NCBI RefSeq assembly: GCF_910589235.1
Contig: NC_060957.1
Span: forward strand, 9,204,662-9,268,661
Direction of reading: 5' to 3'
From: Vespa crabro
Taxonomy: Eukaryota > Arthropoda > Insecta > Hymenoptera > Vespidae
Length of the DNA: 64,000 bases
Each line of letters opens with the position of its first letter. Position 1 is the first letter of the stretch. Made by a program: the position numbers and the translations under genes. Under the pieces are notes generated by a model that did not search any database, was not told the DNA's origin, and saw only the letters and a program-made list of their open reading frames with translations. Positions 50,485 to 62,249 of the stretch are shown here, piece by piece.

Positions 50485-52356
50485 ATGGTGTTCAGCACGA
50501 TAGTCATAACGACAGCTTTGAAAAGTGCGTTAGGCTTAGTAGGGACTGGTCTTTGGTTGGTACCACTTCTTATAGCTGCTCTATCTTACTATCAGTATGA
50601 TCAGCTGGATCCAGAAAGTCGACCTATCGATAGATACCCTCTAAATCCTGAATACGATTTTATCGTGATCGGTGGAGGATCGGCAGGTGCTGTTGTAGCA
50701 AACAGACTCTCTGAAATTTCAAATTGGAACATTTTATTACTGGAAGCTGGACCGGACGAAAACGAAATAACAGATGTCCCCTCATTAGCTGCCTATCTAC
50801 AGTTAACTAAATTAGATTGGAAGTATAAGATTGAAGCTACGGGAAGAGCTTGTCTCGCGATGAAAGGTGGCCGTTGTAATTGGCCACGAGGGAAGGTTCT
50901 CGGAGGATCGAGCGTTTTAAATTATATGCTTTATGTTAGAGGTAATAGACACGATTATGATTATTGGGAAGCCTTAGGTAATCCTGGTTGGGGTTACAAA
51001 GAAGCACTTTATTATTTCAAAAAATCCGAAGACAATAGGAATCCCTATCTTCGAAACAATCCTTATCATTCAACGGGTGGTTACTTGACCGTTCAAGAAT
51101 CACCATGGATCACACCCCTCGCTGTAGCATTCTTGCAGTCTGGTGTAGAATTAGGCTACGATTTGAGAGATATAAACGGGGAATTTCAAACCGGTTTTAT
51201 GATACCGCAAGGAACTATTCGAAGAGGCAGCAGGTGTTCCACGGCAAAAGCTTTTCTTCGTCCTATAAGGTTACGCAGGAACTTTCACACGGCTATGAAT
51301 TCGCACGTGACAAAAATAGTTATCAATCCTTTCACCATGAAAGCTGTCGGTGTAGAATTTGTGAGAAATGGTCGTAAGCAATACGTTCGAGCTCGCAAGG
51401 AAGTAATTCTATCAGCAGGTGCTATAAATAGCCCTCAAATTCTTATGCTCTCCGGTATTGGACCAAAGGAACATCTTCGTCAGATTGGCATACCTCTTTT
51501 GAAAGATCTCAGAGTCGGTGAAAATCTTCAAGATCACGTAGGAATGGGCGGTCTTACTTTCCTCGTTGATAAACCGGTAGCGATAGTTCAAAAACGTTTT
51601 TATAGCGCACCAGTGACTATGCATTATGCAGCCAACGGAAAAGGACCTATGACCACTCTCGGTGGTATTGAGGGATATGCTTTTATCAACACAAAATTTG
51701 CCAACAAGTCTATCGATTATCCTGACATACAAATCCACATGGCACCGGCGTCGCTTAATTCGGACGGTGGCGTACAAATCAAAAAGGTTTTGGGAATAAA
51801 AGACGAAGTTTACGACACTGTTTACGATCCGATTGCAAACAAGGATGCCTTCACTTTCATACCTCTTCTCCTCAGACCCAGATCACGTGGTACGGTTAAA
51901 CTAAAAAGCTCTAATCCCTTTCACAATCCAATAATTGACGCTAACTACTTCGACGATCCGTTAGACATAGCCACTCTCGTTGAAGGTGCGAAAATAGCCG
52001 TTAAACTCGCCGAAGCGAAAGTTTTCAAACAGTTTGGTACTAGGTTACATCGACTGAAGATACCTGGTTGTCGACATCTTAAATTCAGTTCAGATGCCTA
52101 CTGGGAGTGTCATATTCGTCATATTTCCATGACAATTTATCATCCGGTCGGTACAACGAAAATGGGACCTCAAAACGATCCTACAGCAGTTGTGGATCCT
52201 AGACTAAGGGTTTATGGTATCCGAAATATAAGGGTCATCGACACCTCTATAATGCCGACGATTTGTAGTGGTAATACCAATGCACCAGCTATCATGATTG
52301 GTGAAAAAGGTGCAGATCTCATCAAGAGCGATTGGTTATCTTATTCAACCAAATGA
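50485..52356 (+). CDS. GMC oxidoreductase G (glucose dehydrogenase-like, intronless coding region)
   Basis: Predicted FAD-dependent GMC oxidoreductase of 623 residues, read from one uninterrupted frame. A hydrophobic N-terminus (about residues 14-35) is followed by the LDPESRP stretch shared with F and, loosely, with A-E. The FAD motif is G63-G-G65-S-A-G68. Signature 1 (RGKVLGGSSVLNYM) and signature 2 (GAINSPQILMLSGIG) are intact. The catalytic pair is His553 (YHPVGTTKMG) and Asn597 (SGNTNAP). The coding sequence is less AT-rich than A-E. It lacks all introns of its neighbours; loss by retrocopying or simple intron loss is possible, but the position in the cluster favours local intron loss. 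A 5' UTR exon may start at 50218. Confidence 0.95.
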   Translation: MVFSTIVITTALKSALGLVGTGLWLVPLLIAALSYYQYDQLDPESRPIDRYPLNPEYDFIVIGGGSAGAVVANRLSEISNWNILLLEAGPDENEITDVPSLAAYLQLTKLDWKYKIEATGRACLAMKGGRCNWPRGKVLGGSSVLNYMLYVRGNRHDYDYWEALGNPGWGYKEALYYFKKSEDNRNPYLRNNPYHSTGGYLTVQESPWITPLAVAFLQSGVELGYDLRDINGEFQTGFMIPQGTIRRGSRCSTAKAFLRPIRLRRNFHTAMNSHVTKIVINPFTMKAVGVEFVRNGRKQYVRARKEVILSAGAINSPQILMLSGIGPKEHLRQIGIPLLKDLRVGENLQDHVGMGGLTFLVDKPVAIVQKRFYSAPVTMHYAANGKGPMTTLGGIEGYAFINTKFANKSIDYPDIQIHMAPASLNSDGGVQIKKVLGIKDEVYDTVYDPIANKDAFTFIPLLLRPRSRGTVKLKSSNPFHNPIIDANYFDDPLDIATLVEGAKIAVKLAEAKVFKQFGTRLHRLKIPGCRHLKFSSDAYWECHIRHISMTIYHPVGTTKMGPQNDPTAVVDPRLRVYGIRNIRVIDTSIMPTICSGNTNAPAIMIGEKGADLIKSDWLSYSTK

Positions 52357-52410
52357 TAGTGTGGGAACTAGTATCTCCATTTAATATAAATAGGCATTCG
52401 TGAAGAGATT

Positions 52411-52483
52411 GACCGAAGGACCTAGATAGCTTAATGATTACAAAGCGGAAGACCTGGGTTTGAGTCCCGGTTAAAAATCTTTT
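52411..52483 (+). other. tRNA-like sequence, truncated (possible SINE head)
   Basis: TAGCTTAATGATTA resembles a pol III A box, and GGTTTGAGTCC resembles a B box within a foldable T arm (CTGGG-TTTGAGT-CCCGG, one G-T pair), followed by TTTT at 52480-52483. The A-to-B distance is about 13 nt shorter than in a tRNA, and no acceptor stem pairs, so it is not a working tRNA. A tRNA-derived SINE fragment or tRNA pseudogene is the best reading. Confidence 0.35.
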
Positions 52484-53285
52484 AATGAATACTTAATACA
52501 ATACTTAAAACTTACTATAAAACTTTCATAAAAATTTGTTAACTAATATTAGGTAAAAGGTAAAGCGAAAAGAAATAATTAACAAAGATATTGTTACGTT
52601 CGATATATTTGAAAGTATGAATTAGAAAGACTGGGACAAGCAGAAAAAAAATCAAACCAGGAGCTATGTGTACAATTGATGTCTATTTTACGACGGAAGA
52701 TTTTTAACATAGCAAGGATAGTGCTAGTTAAAAATATACACGACTCAGGTATAATTATCTCCGTGTGCCATAAAATTCTAATAGCGCTTAATCTAATCTA
52801 ACGATTGTGTATTATTTCTATTTTCTTCTATTTCTCTTAATTCTCATCGTTCTTTTAAATATAAAATTAATTGTAAATATTATGATACGTATAAGAAGAA
52901 ATATATGTATATATATTACCTGTATATATTATTTACCATTAAAAAATATGATACATAATAATAAAAATATTATGTAAAGAAATATTAAAAAATACGATAA
53001 GAATAAGAAAATCGTAAGGATAAGATAATTGTTTAAAAAAAAATTTGCGATACTGGATTATTTTTGTCTTCCATCAGCAAGAATTTCAATTATTAGCACG
53101 TTTTATAAATAAACTGATAAACAAATTGATATTGTCATAAAAGGAAGAAGAAAAAGTACGGAAGGCAGTACTCAATGATTGTTATTTGAAAAAGACCGAG
53201 TATTATATATAAGTATTCTTTTATTTCTTATTACGTGAGATTGAGTGTCCGACAAACTTGTTATTTTCTTCCACATATATACTTC

Positions 53286-53329
<44 letters not shown>

Positions 53330-53622
53330 TATTTTCTTTGTTTCACTCTCTTTAAACAAATTTAACAGTTCCGAGTACAAGACAAACAATTCTTTTTATA
53401 AAAAACATTACCAATAGAAATTAAAATTAATGGCAGTAGGTATATGTCGAAAAAAATTAATAATAAATCCTCTGGAAAAAATAATTAGAATAATCTTATT
53501 TTGATAATGGTCCATCATAATGAAATTCGTGATGAAATGGGGATAGAAAAAAAAAGATAGAAAAGACTTACAAGTTGTTATGTAAGTACTTCTAGAAAGT
53601 GAATTTCTAAAAGATATATATA
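52484..53622. other. Spacer between genes G and H
   Basis: AT-rich, no supported gene. It includes an (AC)n microsatellite at 53288-53327. Confidence 0.6.
53288..53327. repeat. AC dinucleotide microsatellite
   Basis: About 40 bp of uninterrupted AC repeats, around 450 bp upstream of gene H. Confidence 0.95.
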
Positions 53623-53630
53623 TATATAAA
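53623..53630 (+). promoter_or_regulatory. Possible TATA box of gene H
   Basis: TATATAAA at the end of a short AT repeat, about 150 bp upstream of the start codon, the same spacing as in genes C and E. The AT repeat makes chance occurrence likely. Confidence 0.3.
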
Positions 53631-53779
53631 CCGGTTAGTTAAGTTTGTGAACGCTTCACAAGAGCACAAGAATATAAAAGGTAGTATCGAAAAGTATTTC
53701 TTTTTAATTTCTTCGTTGACATGTTTGCAAATTAATGTGATAGTGAGAAAAAAATTCTTCTATATAATTGATTTTCGAC

Positions 53780-56044
53780 ATGATGTTACGAATAATCATT
53801 GTATTATCATTACTTTCTTTAATATCTACGGTAAAAAGTGCGACATTTTTCGATCTTTTAAAAGAATATAAAGACAAGGATGTACAAATCAAGACAACTT
53901 ATTACCCTAAATGGGAGAAATACGATTTTATTATAGTCGGAGCAGGTTCCGGAGGTTCGGTTCTCGCTAATCGTTTATCAGAAAATAAAAATTGGAAGAT
54001 CTTATTGTTGGAAGCAGGTTATCCGGAAAACTTGATACAGCAGATTCCTATATTCGTTAATATACTCCAAATGACGGACTATAATTGGGGTTATAATGTA
54101 GAACCTCAAAATAATACCTGTTTTGGAATGATCAATCGGCAATGTGCTTGGCCACGTGGAAAATCACTCGGTGGAACCAGTACAATTAATTATATGATTT
54201 TTACACGTGGCGACAAGTTGGATTATGATTATTGGGCGGCCTTGGGCAACGAAGGCTGGTCTTACGAAGAGATTCTACCATATTACATAAAGAGTGAAAA
54301 ATTCGACGTTCCTGGTAAGTTCAAATCAAACCCATTCACCTTATTTTGTAACTATATACCTAATATCCAAATAACGTAAACAACAAGAAATATTATAAAC
54401 AAACGAAATATAATACAGTGAATGATATATGAATGGAAAACTCATGTAAAACATTTTAGTTCGTGGGATCGCTTGGATCTCAGTTACCCCAGAATAGGGG
54501 TGTCTTAACCCTCCAACGAGAGTAGTCACGTTTCGATTACTCACCCTTCTTGTCTATTCACTAGAGCCTGAACGTTAGTCAGACTAACCGAATCATCATC
54601 CTTCGTTCGACTAATATCTTGAAATTTTTCTCTTTCGAGATCTCACTTGTACATTACTTAGAAATATTTATAGAAATGTTTAAAATAAAATCTATAAAGT
54701 AGGAAATATTGCAAATTGAATAAAATTAATTAATACATTACAGGTATTATTAATTCACCATATCACGGAAAAGATGGATACTTGTGCGTTGAATACGTTC
54801 CTTTTCATACCGAACTATCCACAGCATTTCTTGAAGCTGGTAAAAGACTCGGTTATGATGTTCTCGACTATAATGGCGAAAAACGAATAGGTTATTCATA
54901 TTTACAACTCAACATGGACAAGGGAGCACGTTGTAGCGCTTCAAAAGCCTATCTTAGAGTGAAACGACCTAACTTGGACATCGTAACTGGCGCAAGAGTA
55001 ACAAAAGTTCTTATTGATGAAAATCGCCAAGCTTACGGCATCCAATACATCAAAAATAACAATAAAAAACTCGTATTCAGCACGAAAGAAGTGCTTTTAT
55101 CCGCGGGTACGATCGATTCTGCCAAACTACTTATGCTTTCGGGTATAGGACCAAAGGAACACCTCGAAGAGCTGGAAATTCAAGTGATTCAAAATTCTAA
55201 AGTCGGATATAACATGTACGAACATATCGGTTTCCTCGGTCTAACCTTCTTAATAGATCAACCCGTATCTCTATCACAAAGTAAAGTGTTTAATCCGCAC
55301 TCGTTATGGGAGTATGCGTTTAAAAGAAATGGCTACATCGCTATACCTGGTGGTGCCGAAGCTTTGGCATTTATAAGAACGAAGTATGCTCCATCTGAAA
55401 AGCCGGACATCGAACTTCTTTTTGCTTCAGGTTCGATACATTCAGACAATGGTCTAGGCATTAGGAAGAATATACGAATGACGGACGACCTTTATAATAC
55501 GGTTTATAAACCAATCGAAAATAGAGATGGCTTATCGATCTGGCCGATAATTCAAAGTCCAAAAAGTGTTGGTCGTCTTACCCTGACGTCGAAAGATCCT
55601 TTCGTACCACCCAAGATAGAGCCTAATTTCTTTTCTCATCCTGACGATATCGAAATCCTACTTGAAGGTATAAAACATGCCATCAACGTATCTAAAACGG
55701 AACCTTTCCTTGCATACAATAGTCGATTACATGATATCAAAATACCCGGCTGCGAATTCTATGAATTTAATACCGACGATTATTGGCGATGTGCTATCAA
55801 ATATTTACCATTTATGATGAATCACGAGATAGGAACCGTCAAAATGGGACCCAAAACTGATCCCTATGCTGTTGTTGATTCGCGTTTAAGAGTTTATGGT
55901 ATAAAAAATCTCAGAGTAGTCGATGCATCTATTATGCCCACTATACCAATCGGCCACGTAAATGCTGGTATCTTCATGATCGGTGAAAAAGCTGCTGATA
56001 TGATCAAACAAGATTGGTCGAAAGACGCAACAGGAAGTAACTAG
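53780..56044 (+). CDS. GMC oxidoreductase H, divergent and probably secreted
   Basis: Predicted FAD-dependent GMC oxidoreductase of 611 residues. Exons are 53780-54314 and 54744-56044; the single 429 bp intron (phase 1) splits Gly179, about 13 residues before the place of intron 2 in A-E. The N-terminus is a typical signal peptide with likely cleavage near KSA (residues 19-21), unlike the internal hydrophobic segment of the other genes. The FAD motif is G54-A-G56-S-G-G59. Signature 1 reads RGKSLGGTSTINYM. Signature 2 reads GTIDSAKLLMLSGIG, with Ala for the usual Pro. The active-site pair is His539 (NHEIGTVKMG) and His583 (IGHVNAG), and the NAP motif is NAG. The family is certain; catalytic competence is likely but unproven. 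ATG 53783 is an equally possible start. Confidence 0.92.
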
Positions 56045-56756
56045 CTAGTTCGTTCAATTCGACTAACACGCATAGTAAACTCGAAGTAAATATTACGTCG
56101 ATGTATGATTACATTGGTCAAACACGTTCATGGTATAATTGTTTCTCATTTATGATCTACCTTGTCCTTGAGCTCGCAAGTGCTATCAAATATATAATAT
56201 AGGAATATACGATTAATAAATAAATCCCGAGTTTTATTCTTTACGTCTATACAATCATGTTCAATCTAATAAAATATGAAATATTCGACGTCATCGATAA
56301 TTCCCAACACGATAATTCACATAATTGATTCATCGAATGTTTTATTCGCAATAACAAGTGCCACGAAGCGATAAGGAAATAATTTATTTTTTACGTTTAT
56401 ATTATATATTAACATATATCATATAAACTAAAATGTGGTGGATATTATATGTTCGGGGAAAAAAAAAAAAAAAGAAAAATGCGAAAAATAATTTTATTTT
56501 TATAAACTCTTTTCTAGAAATAATCGTAATAACATAAAATTGTAACAGTGTTAAATAAAATATCTCGATAAAGAAAAGAAAAACGTTGAACACGTGTATT
56601 TCAATCTCATTCAATAAGATGACTCATTTCCATAAATATCCAACGTTGAAGCAAGACTTCTAGTGGCGAACTAAAGTCACGAATTAAATGTTTTATTAAT
56701 ATTTTTTACAGTTTCACCTAATTATAAACTAAAATAATCATGGCTAATTAAATATA

Positions 56757-56821
<65 letters not shown>

Positions 56822-56926
56822 ATAAAAATCGGCATTTATTTATTAATCTTATATTCGTTATGTATTTGATCGTACTTGCTCAATGACATGGTAGATCATA
56901 AACGAGAAACAATACAAATATATATG

Positions 56927-56965
<39 letters not shown>

Positions 56966-58821
56966 GTATTTGTATTCGATGATCCTCGCGTGATCATAAA
57001 TCATAATTATACCATAAACGCGCTTGAGCAATATAATCATACATACAACGTAAATATATATATATTTAATTAGTCATGATTATTTTATTTTATAATTATA
57101 AAGTATATATATATATATATATATATATATGCAATAATTATTTAAATTATATTTGATTTAAACTTTTTAATTGTTTTTCTTGAAAATCGAAGATATTAAT
57201 GTAATACTTATATATCAACTTGCCTCGAGTTATAAACTTATTCCATTCGTTTAGTGTTTTATTAGACATTTAATCTTATAATCAATTGTATTAACAAGCC
57301 TATAACCAATACAATTCATTTATCATTCTAAGTTTAAAATTATAGTCAGTAATTCCTTTTCCTTTTTTATCGAACAATTTATATAATTCCTAATACTAGA
57401 TTATATTATATAGATGATAAACTTATAGATGTAGCAACACAAAATTTAATCCTTTTAACGACAATTGTTTAGAAATTGATCCCGATATAACTTTTACAAT
57501 GATATTTGTTTTTAAACAGATATTAATCCAAATTGAAAAAGAAAAAAAAGAAAAAGAAAGAAAAAAAAAAGAGAGAAGTAAAAATGTCTGTTTTGTCTAA
57601 AATTCTTTCAAAGGTACAAATTATCAATATTAAACCAAACATATAAATATTATACAATTTAGAAATATTTTTTTGATATGATAAAATGCATAGAGATAAA
57701 TTTTGCATGCGTCAATCTTTTAGCAACTAAGTATTAATATAAATTAATATTAAGTGTCATTCAATTTCATTGTATGATTCATTCAAGATTCAAGCATAGC
57801 AGTCCTAAATCAACATTCCGCATTGCTTGAAGTAATATAAATATTAAATAAATAATGCTAAATGTACCTGATACAACGAGGGCTTCGTTTGGACCACAAG
57901 TGTGAATGTTTCCCATTGCCTAATAATCTTCTTTCTAAGTAGATGCAATAACAAACCGGCACTGCGATGGAACACCACTAATTCGTATAATATAGACACT
58001 TTTATCGCGTTTATACAACAAATATCTGCTAAGACTCTTTCGGAGGACACAGTCGGCTCATTAATAACGACTATTAAACACGATTTAATCTAAATGAGAA
58101 CTATTAAGGTTACAACGTTACGGGAAGCTCGCAAAGCCACTACCCAAAATTATTTGTAGCTTTTTCAAGCCTCTTAACTACGCAGTGCTGCCAATGTCAT
58201 ACGAAACGCCATCTACTGTTAGCTTTTGAAAGCTATCCACTTTCGATTATCACAAGATTATCATGCGATTATCGATTTTTTAATTTAACCTTGTATACAC
58301 ATTAATAATAAATAAGGAAGAAATAATCATAATCCACGAATTTAAACATCAACGATTATACTTAATTGTTATTTTTATTTTTTAATTTAATAAATCATTA
58401 ATATCTTTCTTTTAATTCAATCAATTTTTTAAAGACAACTCTACGAACAAACGATTGTTAAACGAATTGTTAAATATATGACAAAATGACTCACACTTTT
58501 AGTTTTGACTATTGCTACTGTCCTTGTTCAAAAAAAATTCTTACTAATTGAAAACAGAAAAAAATTTATAGAGGAAATTCATTCCGTACACTCACATTGA
58601 TATTATATGTGTATAGTCGATTTAAAAGATAGAATCGTTGTTGTTGGTCGACATATCGATTACCATACACTGCCTTAGGCAGCAACAACGCTGTCACAGC
58701 ATAGGAATTTTCGATATGTTTTCAACTGGATGTTTGCCTTTTTTTGACAGATTAGACCACTCATGAAGCATTCTGATTGTTGCTTTTCTTTTAAAATGAA
58801 GCATTAAATTTACAGTGAAAT
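56045..58821. other. Spacer between the GMC cluster and the zinc-finger gene
   Basis: No supported gene. It holds three AT microsatellites (56761-56816, 56928-56960, 57103-57130) and an A/G-rich stretch near 57535-57575. The 200 bp before the zinc-finger start is less AT-rich, with a near-palindrome CTGCCTTAGGCAG at about 58669, as expected for a TATA-less promoter. Confidence 0.55.
56761..56816. repeat. AT dinucleotide microsatellite
   Basis: Fifty-six bases of pure AT repeat. Two shorter AT runs follow at 56928-56960 and 57103-57130. Confidence 0.95.
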
Positions 58822-61593
58822 ATGGCACAATCTATTTTCGACGCTCTGACAGGTAAAACTTGCGAGTGTTTTCAGTAGGTGGGGTTAACCAATAAAGACT
58901 CAAGAGGATAATATGATAATTTACAAGAAGAAAAGAATAAATTTGCTACTAACGTCGTTTCGTATCCCTTCGTAGGTGTTTCACTCGATAGCCCTTCTGT
59001 ACAATCTTTAATAGAATCTCAAAATCTTATTACCGAAGTAGAACAATCAGGTATGCATAGAACATTACGTTCACTAAGCATTTTTCATAATGAATTCAAG
59101 AGAGTTCATAGTATAAGTTCATTTCTTCAAATTTCAGCAATAGATCAAGATGAAGAAGATATATTTCAGTGTGGAAAATGTAAAAGTCAATTCACATCGC
59201 TTCACATGTTCGTTTTACATAAAAGGACACATCAAAAAACGCAAGAACAAACGGTGGATTTGAGTCAATTTTTAGTAAATGACGAGAGTCATATTGTACG
59301 TGCTGAAGATACTAGTCAAGATGAATCGCAATATAATCCTCAAGAAACATTCGTAAGGACGGATCAACTCGGAGGATCTATTATACTCGAAGAAACTGAT
59401 ATGTTGTTTAGGTAAGTTAGATTTTCTCTATTTTTGTTGTTAATTTTCTTAAAAATTAATACAAATCTCATATAATGTTTTTTCTTTAGTATGGATCAAG
59501 AAAATGCAAATTACTTTACAACTGACTCTACATTTAGTGTTCCAATTATATTAAGTTCCGAAGGTCTTGATGCCTTCACAAATTCTGGAATCATAGGAGA
59601 TAATGAACCTATGAAAAATGAATCGAAAGAGATATCCCAGATTTTACAAAGTGATATCTCTCAAGAAGAAAATTTGATTAATTCTATAAATTGTAAAACA
59701 TTATCGCCTGACACAGTATCAATAGAATTGGAAAATGTGGAACAAGCACAAAATTTAAAAGTACACATTGTTTTCATTCTCTTTTTCAAATATATTAATT
59801 TGTTTACATATATTATATTTTTATTCAAAAATTTACTTGTGTTATTACAGTATAAATGTGGTTATTGTAGTAAACAGTTCGCAAAAAAATTTTACTGGCA
59901 ACAACATGAACGGTCTCATACAGGAGAAAAACCTTATCAATGCGTAGTGTGTGGAAGAGCATTTGCACAAAAGTCTAATGTAAAGAAACATATGTCATCA
60001 CATAAAGTGTGGCCTGGCACTGCCATACACTCACTACCACCTGAGGTATTATTATTATAATATAAATTTATCATTTTATTATATATTAAATTTGCAATTA
60101 ATTAGTAGTATTTGATAGGTTCCACCAGATGGAAGTATAGATCGTACCTATCACTGTCAGTTTTGTAAAGAAATATTTGATTCGTACAAAGCTCTAAAGG
60201 GCCATCTCATAGTTTCTCATCTAGCACTGAAAGTGTACAAATGTGTGCAAAGTAGTTGTAGTATGATGTTTTCCGAACTAGAAGACTTTTTGGAGCACAC
60301 TCGTAGTCACAAACGGTCGGAATATCGTTGTCATGTTTGCGGTGAAGTGTTTAATACTTTATCAGACTTAGGACTCCATCAATATGCTCATTCCGTCCAG
60401 AAACAAAAAACGACAGAAAAATATTATTGTTGTTCTATATGCAAATCATCATTTTCTAATTTGGAAGCTTTACAACATCATACAGAAACCACCACACATG
60501 ACTATGCTTGTTTACATTGTGGAAAGAGTTTCTTGATTGAAAGATTTCTAAGACGGCATTTAAAAACACATGCTTCATCTGCTCGATTTGCGTGTGAAGA
60601 TTGTGGTAAAGCCTTTAAAACAGAGCAATATTTAGCCAATCACAAATTAATTCATAGCGAGGAAACGCCTTTTTTGTGTCCAGTACGTGTATACTTTATT
60701 TCACATTTGTATAATTGTATTAACAAATTTTAATATGTAACAAACTTATTTCAATGTATTTTTTAATATTAGCATTGTCCAGCTAGATTTAAACGAAAGG
60801 ATCGACTTGGTCGTCATATGCTGATTCACGACTTAACAAAAAGATTAAAATGTCCATTTAGAGGATACTTGGGTTGCATGAGTGAATTTTCACGTCCGGA
60901 TAAATTAAAAAGGCATCTTCTCACGCACAGTAATATTAAACGCTTCAGTTGCAGTCACTGTAATCGTAATTTTCATCGGGCACAAGCACTCAAACATCAT
61001 GAAATGAACAAACATAGTTTAAAATGTGATATTTGTTCACACGTGAGTATTTATTTCTATAATTAGTTTATATAAATGTTGAAAATTATAATTACTAACT
61101 TATTTCATATGATAATATTTAGGCATTTAAAACTAAGGATCAATTAATTACTCACAATTGTGATCAGTCGATTGAGACTAAAAAGCACACAAGTTCCCAG
61201 TTGCCTAAAAAAGCATCTGGTTCATTCAAGCCAAGAAAACCTACTCCAAAGAGACAAATGTCATCAAAGGCTGCTATTGGAGTCGCCGATAAGGAAAAAT
61301 TAGAGAAATTTAAGGCTGATGAAATACAAAGAAAAGTAATAACACATTTTCTACAAAAATTGTTTTTTCCTAAACAATTAAATATAATTTTTTAATTCTT
61401 TTGATTGCAGATTACCTCGGAAATGTTAAAATCAAATGATTCGAAAGATGATTCGAACATTAAAAAAATAGGAAGCAATCCGATTTCGAGAGATATTGGT
61501 TCGACAATCGAAGCACTTATACGATGCGATTCGACCGAAAGTGAAATAAAACGCAACACCGATATATACACGATGTATCAAACGGGCGAATAG
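58822..61593 (+). CDS. ZNF341: C2H2 zinc-finger transcription factor, ZNF341 orthologue
   Basis: Predicted nuclear DNA-binding protein of 691 residues. Exons: 58822-58852, 58976-59050, 59138-59411, 59490-59760, 59851-60045, 60119-60682, 60773-61042, 61123-61335 and 61411-61593. The start MAQSIFDALTG, the short linker and first finger CGKCKSQFTSLHMFVLHKRTH match the N-terminus of vertebrate ZNF341 (MAQAIFEALEG in human, from memory), which acts upstream of STAT genes in mammals. About 13 C2H2 or C2HC fingers can be counted: one near residue 50, two joined by a HTGEKP linker after an acidic stretch, and a C-terminal array of about ten. Two are irregular (CVQSSC and a finger with seven residues between its Cys). 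A basic KPRKPTPKR segment follows the last finger. The fourth intron (59761-59850) is 90 bp, has a weak donor (GTACAC) and no in-frame stop. Confidence 0.85.
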
Positions 61594-62249
61594 TTTTTAA
61601 ATATATTTTTTAATCCTATTTAAATTATATAGCCTATAATATAAATAAGTTATTGTCATAGTACGTGCAATGGGATCATTGAAAAACTACAGGTTGCATT
61701 TTACAATAGCGTACGATATTTTGTAGTTTACATATCTGTGATAATTGTATTATAAATATTAACAACATAAGTAACTTATATTTCTCTATGTTAAATATTT
61801 TAATTATTGTCTTTTGAACCAACGACATTAAAATTGAATAGAAAAAAAATGTCGATGCATAGAAATAACGATATATATTTTATCTCATTAGTGAGAAACT
61901 AATCAAGAAAATAATCTTACGTATGTGACGTGAATCTTGCCTATCTTTAATTGATTGTATTCGGAAGGATGTGGTTATCAAAACCGCAAGCCTTTCCAGT
62001 TAAGACCAACCGTCAAGAAAATATGTTCGTTACAGTCAATTTGGACGAAGAGGCCTGTATCGTTAAGATTCAAATTGTACATTTCCTATCACTATTTTAC
62101 ACATAGGATCAAAATATTTTGTTTCTTTTGTGATTATACGGATAATAATAGATATCTATGTAATCGAATAAATATTTTTTGCGTTGCATTTTTTAATTCA
62201 CAGATAATCAATATCGAAGAAAACAATCTTTAGTGAAAATAAAAGCAAG
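61594..62249. other. Spacer between the zinc-finger and M13 peptidase genes
   Basis: AT-rich, with the 3' UTR of the first gene and presumably the promoter and 5' UTR of the second. A 92-codon frame at 61955-62233 has no recognisable features. Confidence 0.55.

Noticed and set aside
52411..52483. Functional tRNA gene
   Set aside because: The spacing between promoter boxes is too short and no acceptor stem forms.
61955..62233. 92-codon frame before the M13 gene as a separate gene
   Set aside because: No motif or homology is visible and it lies in the expected promoter and 5' UTR of the peptidase gene.
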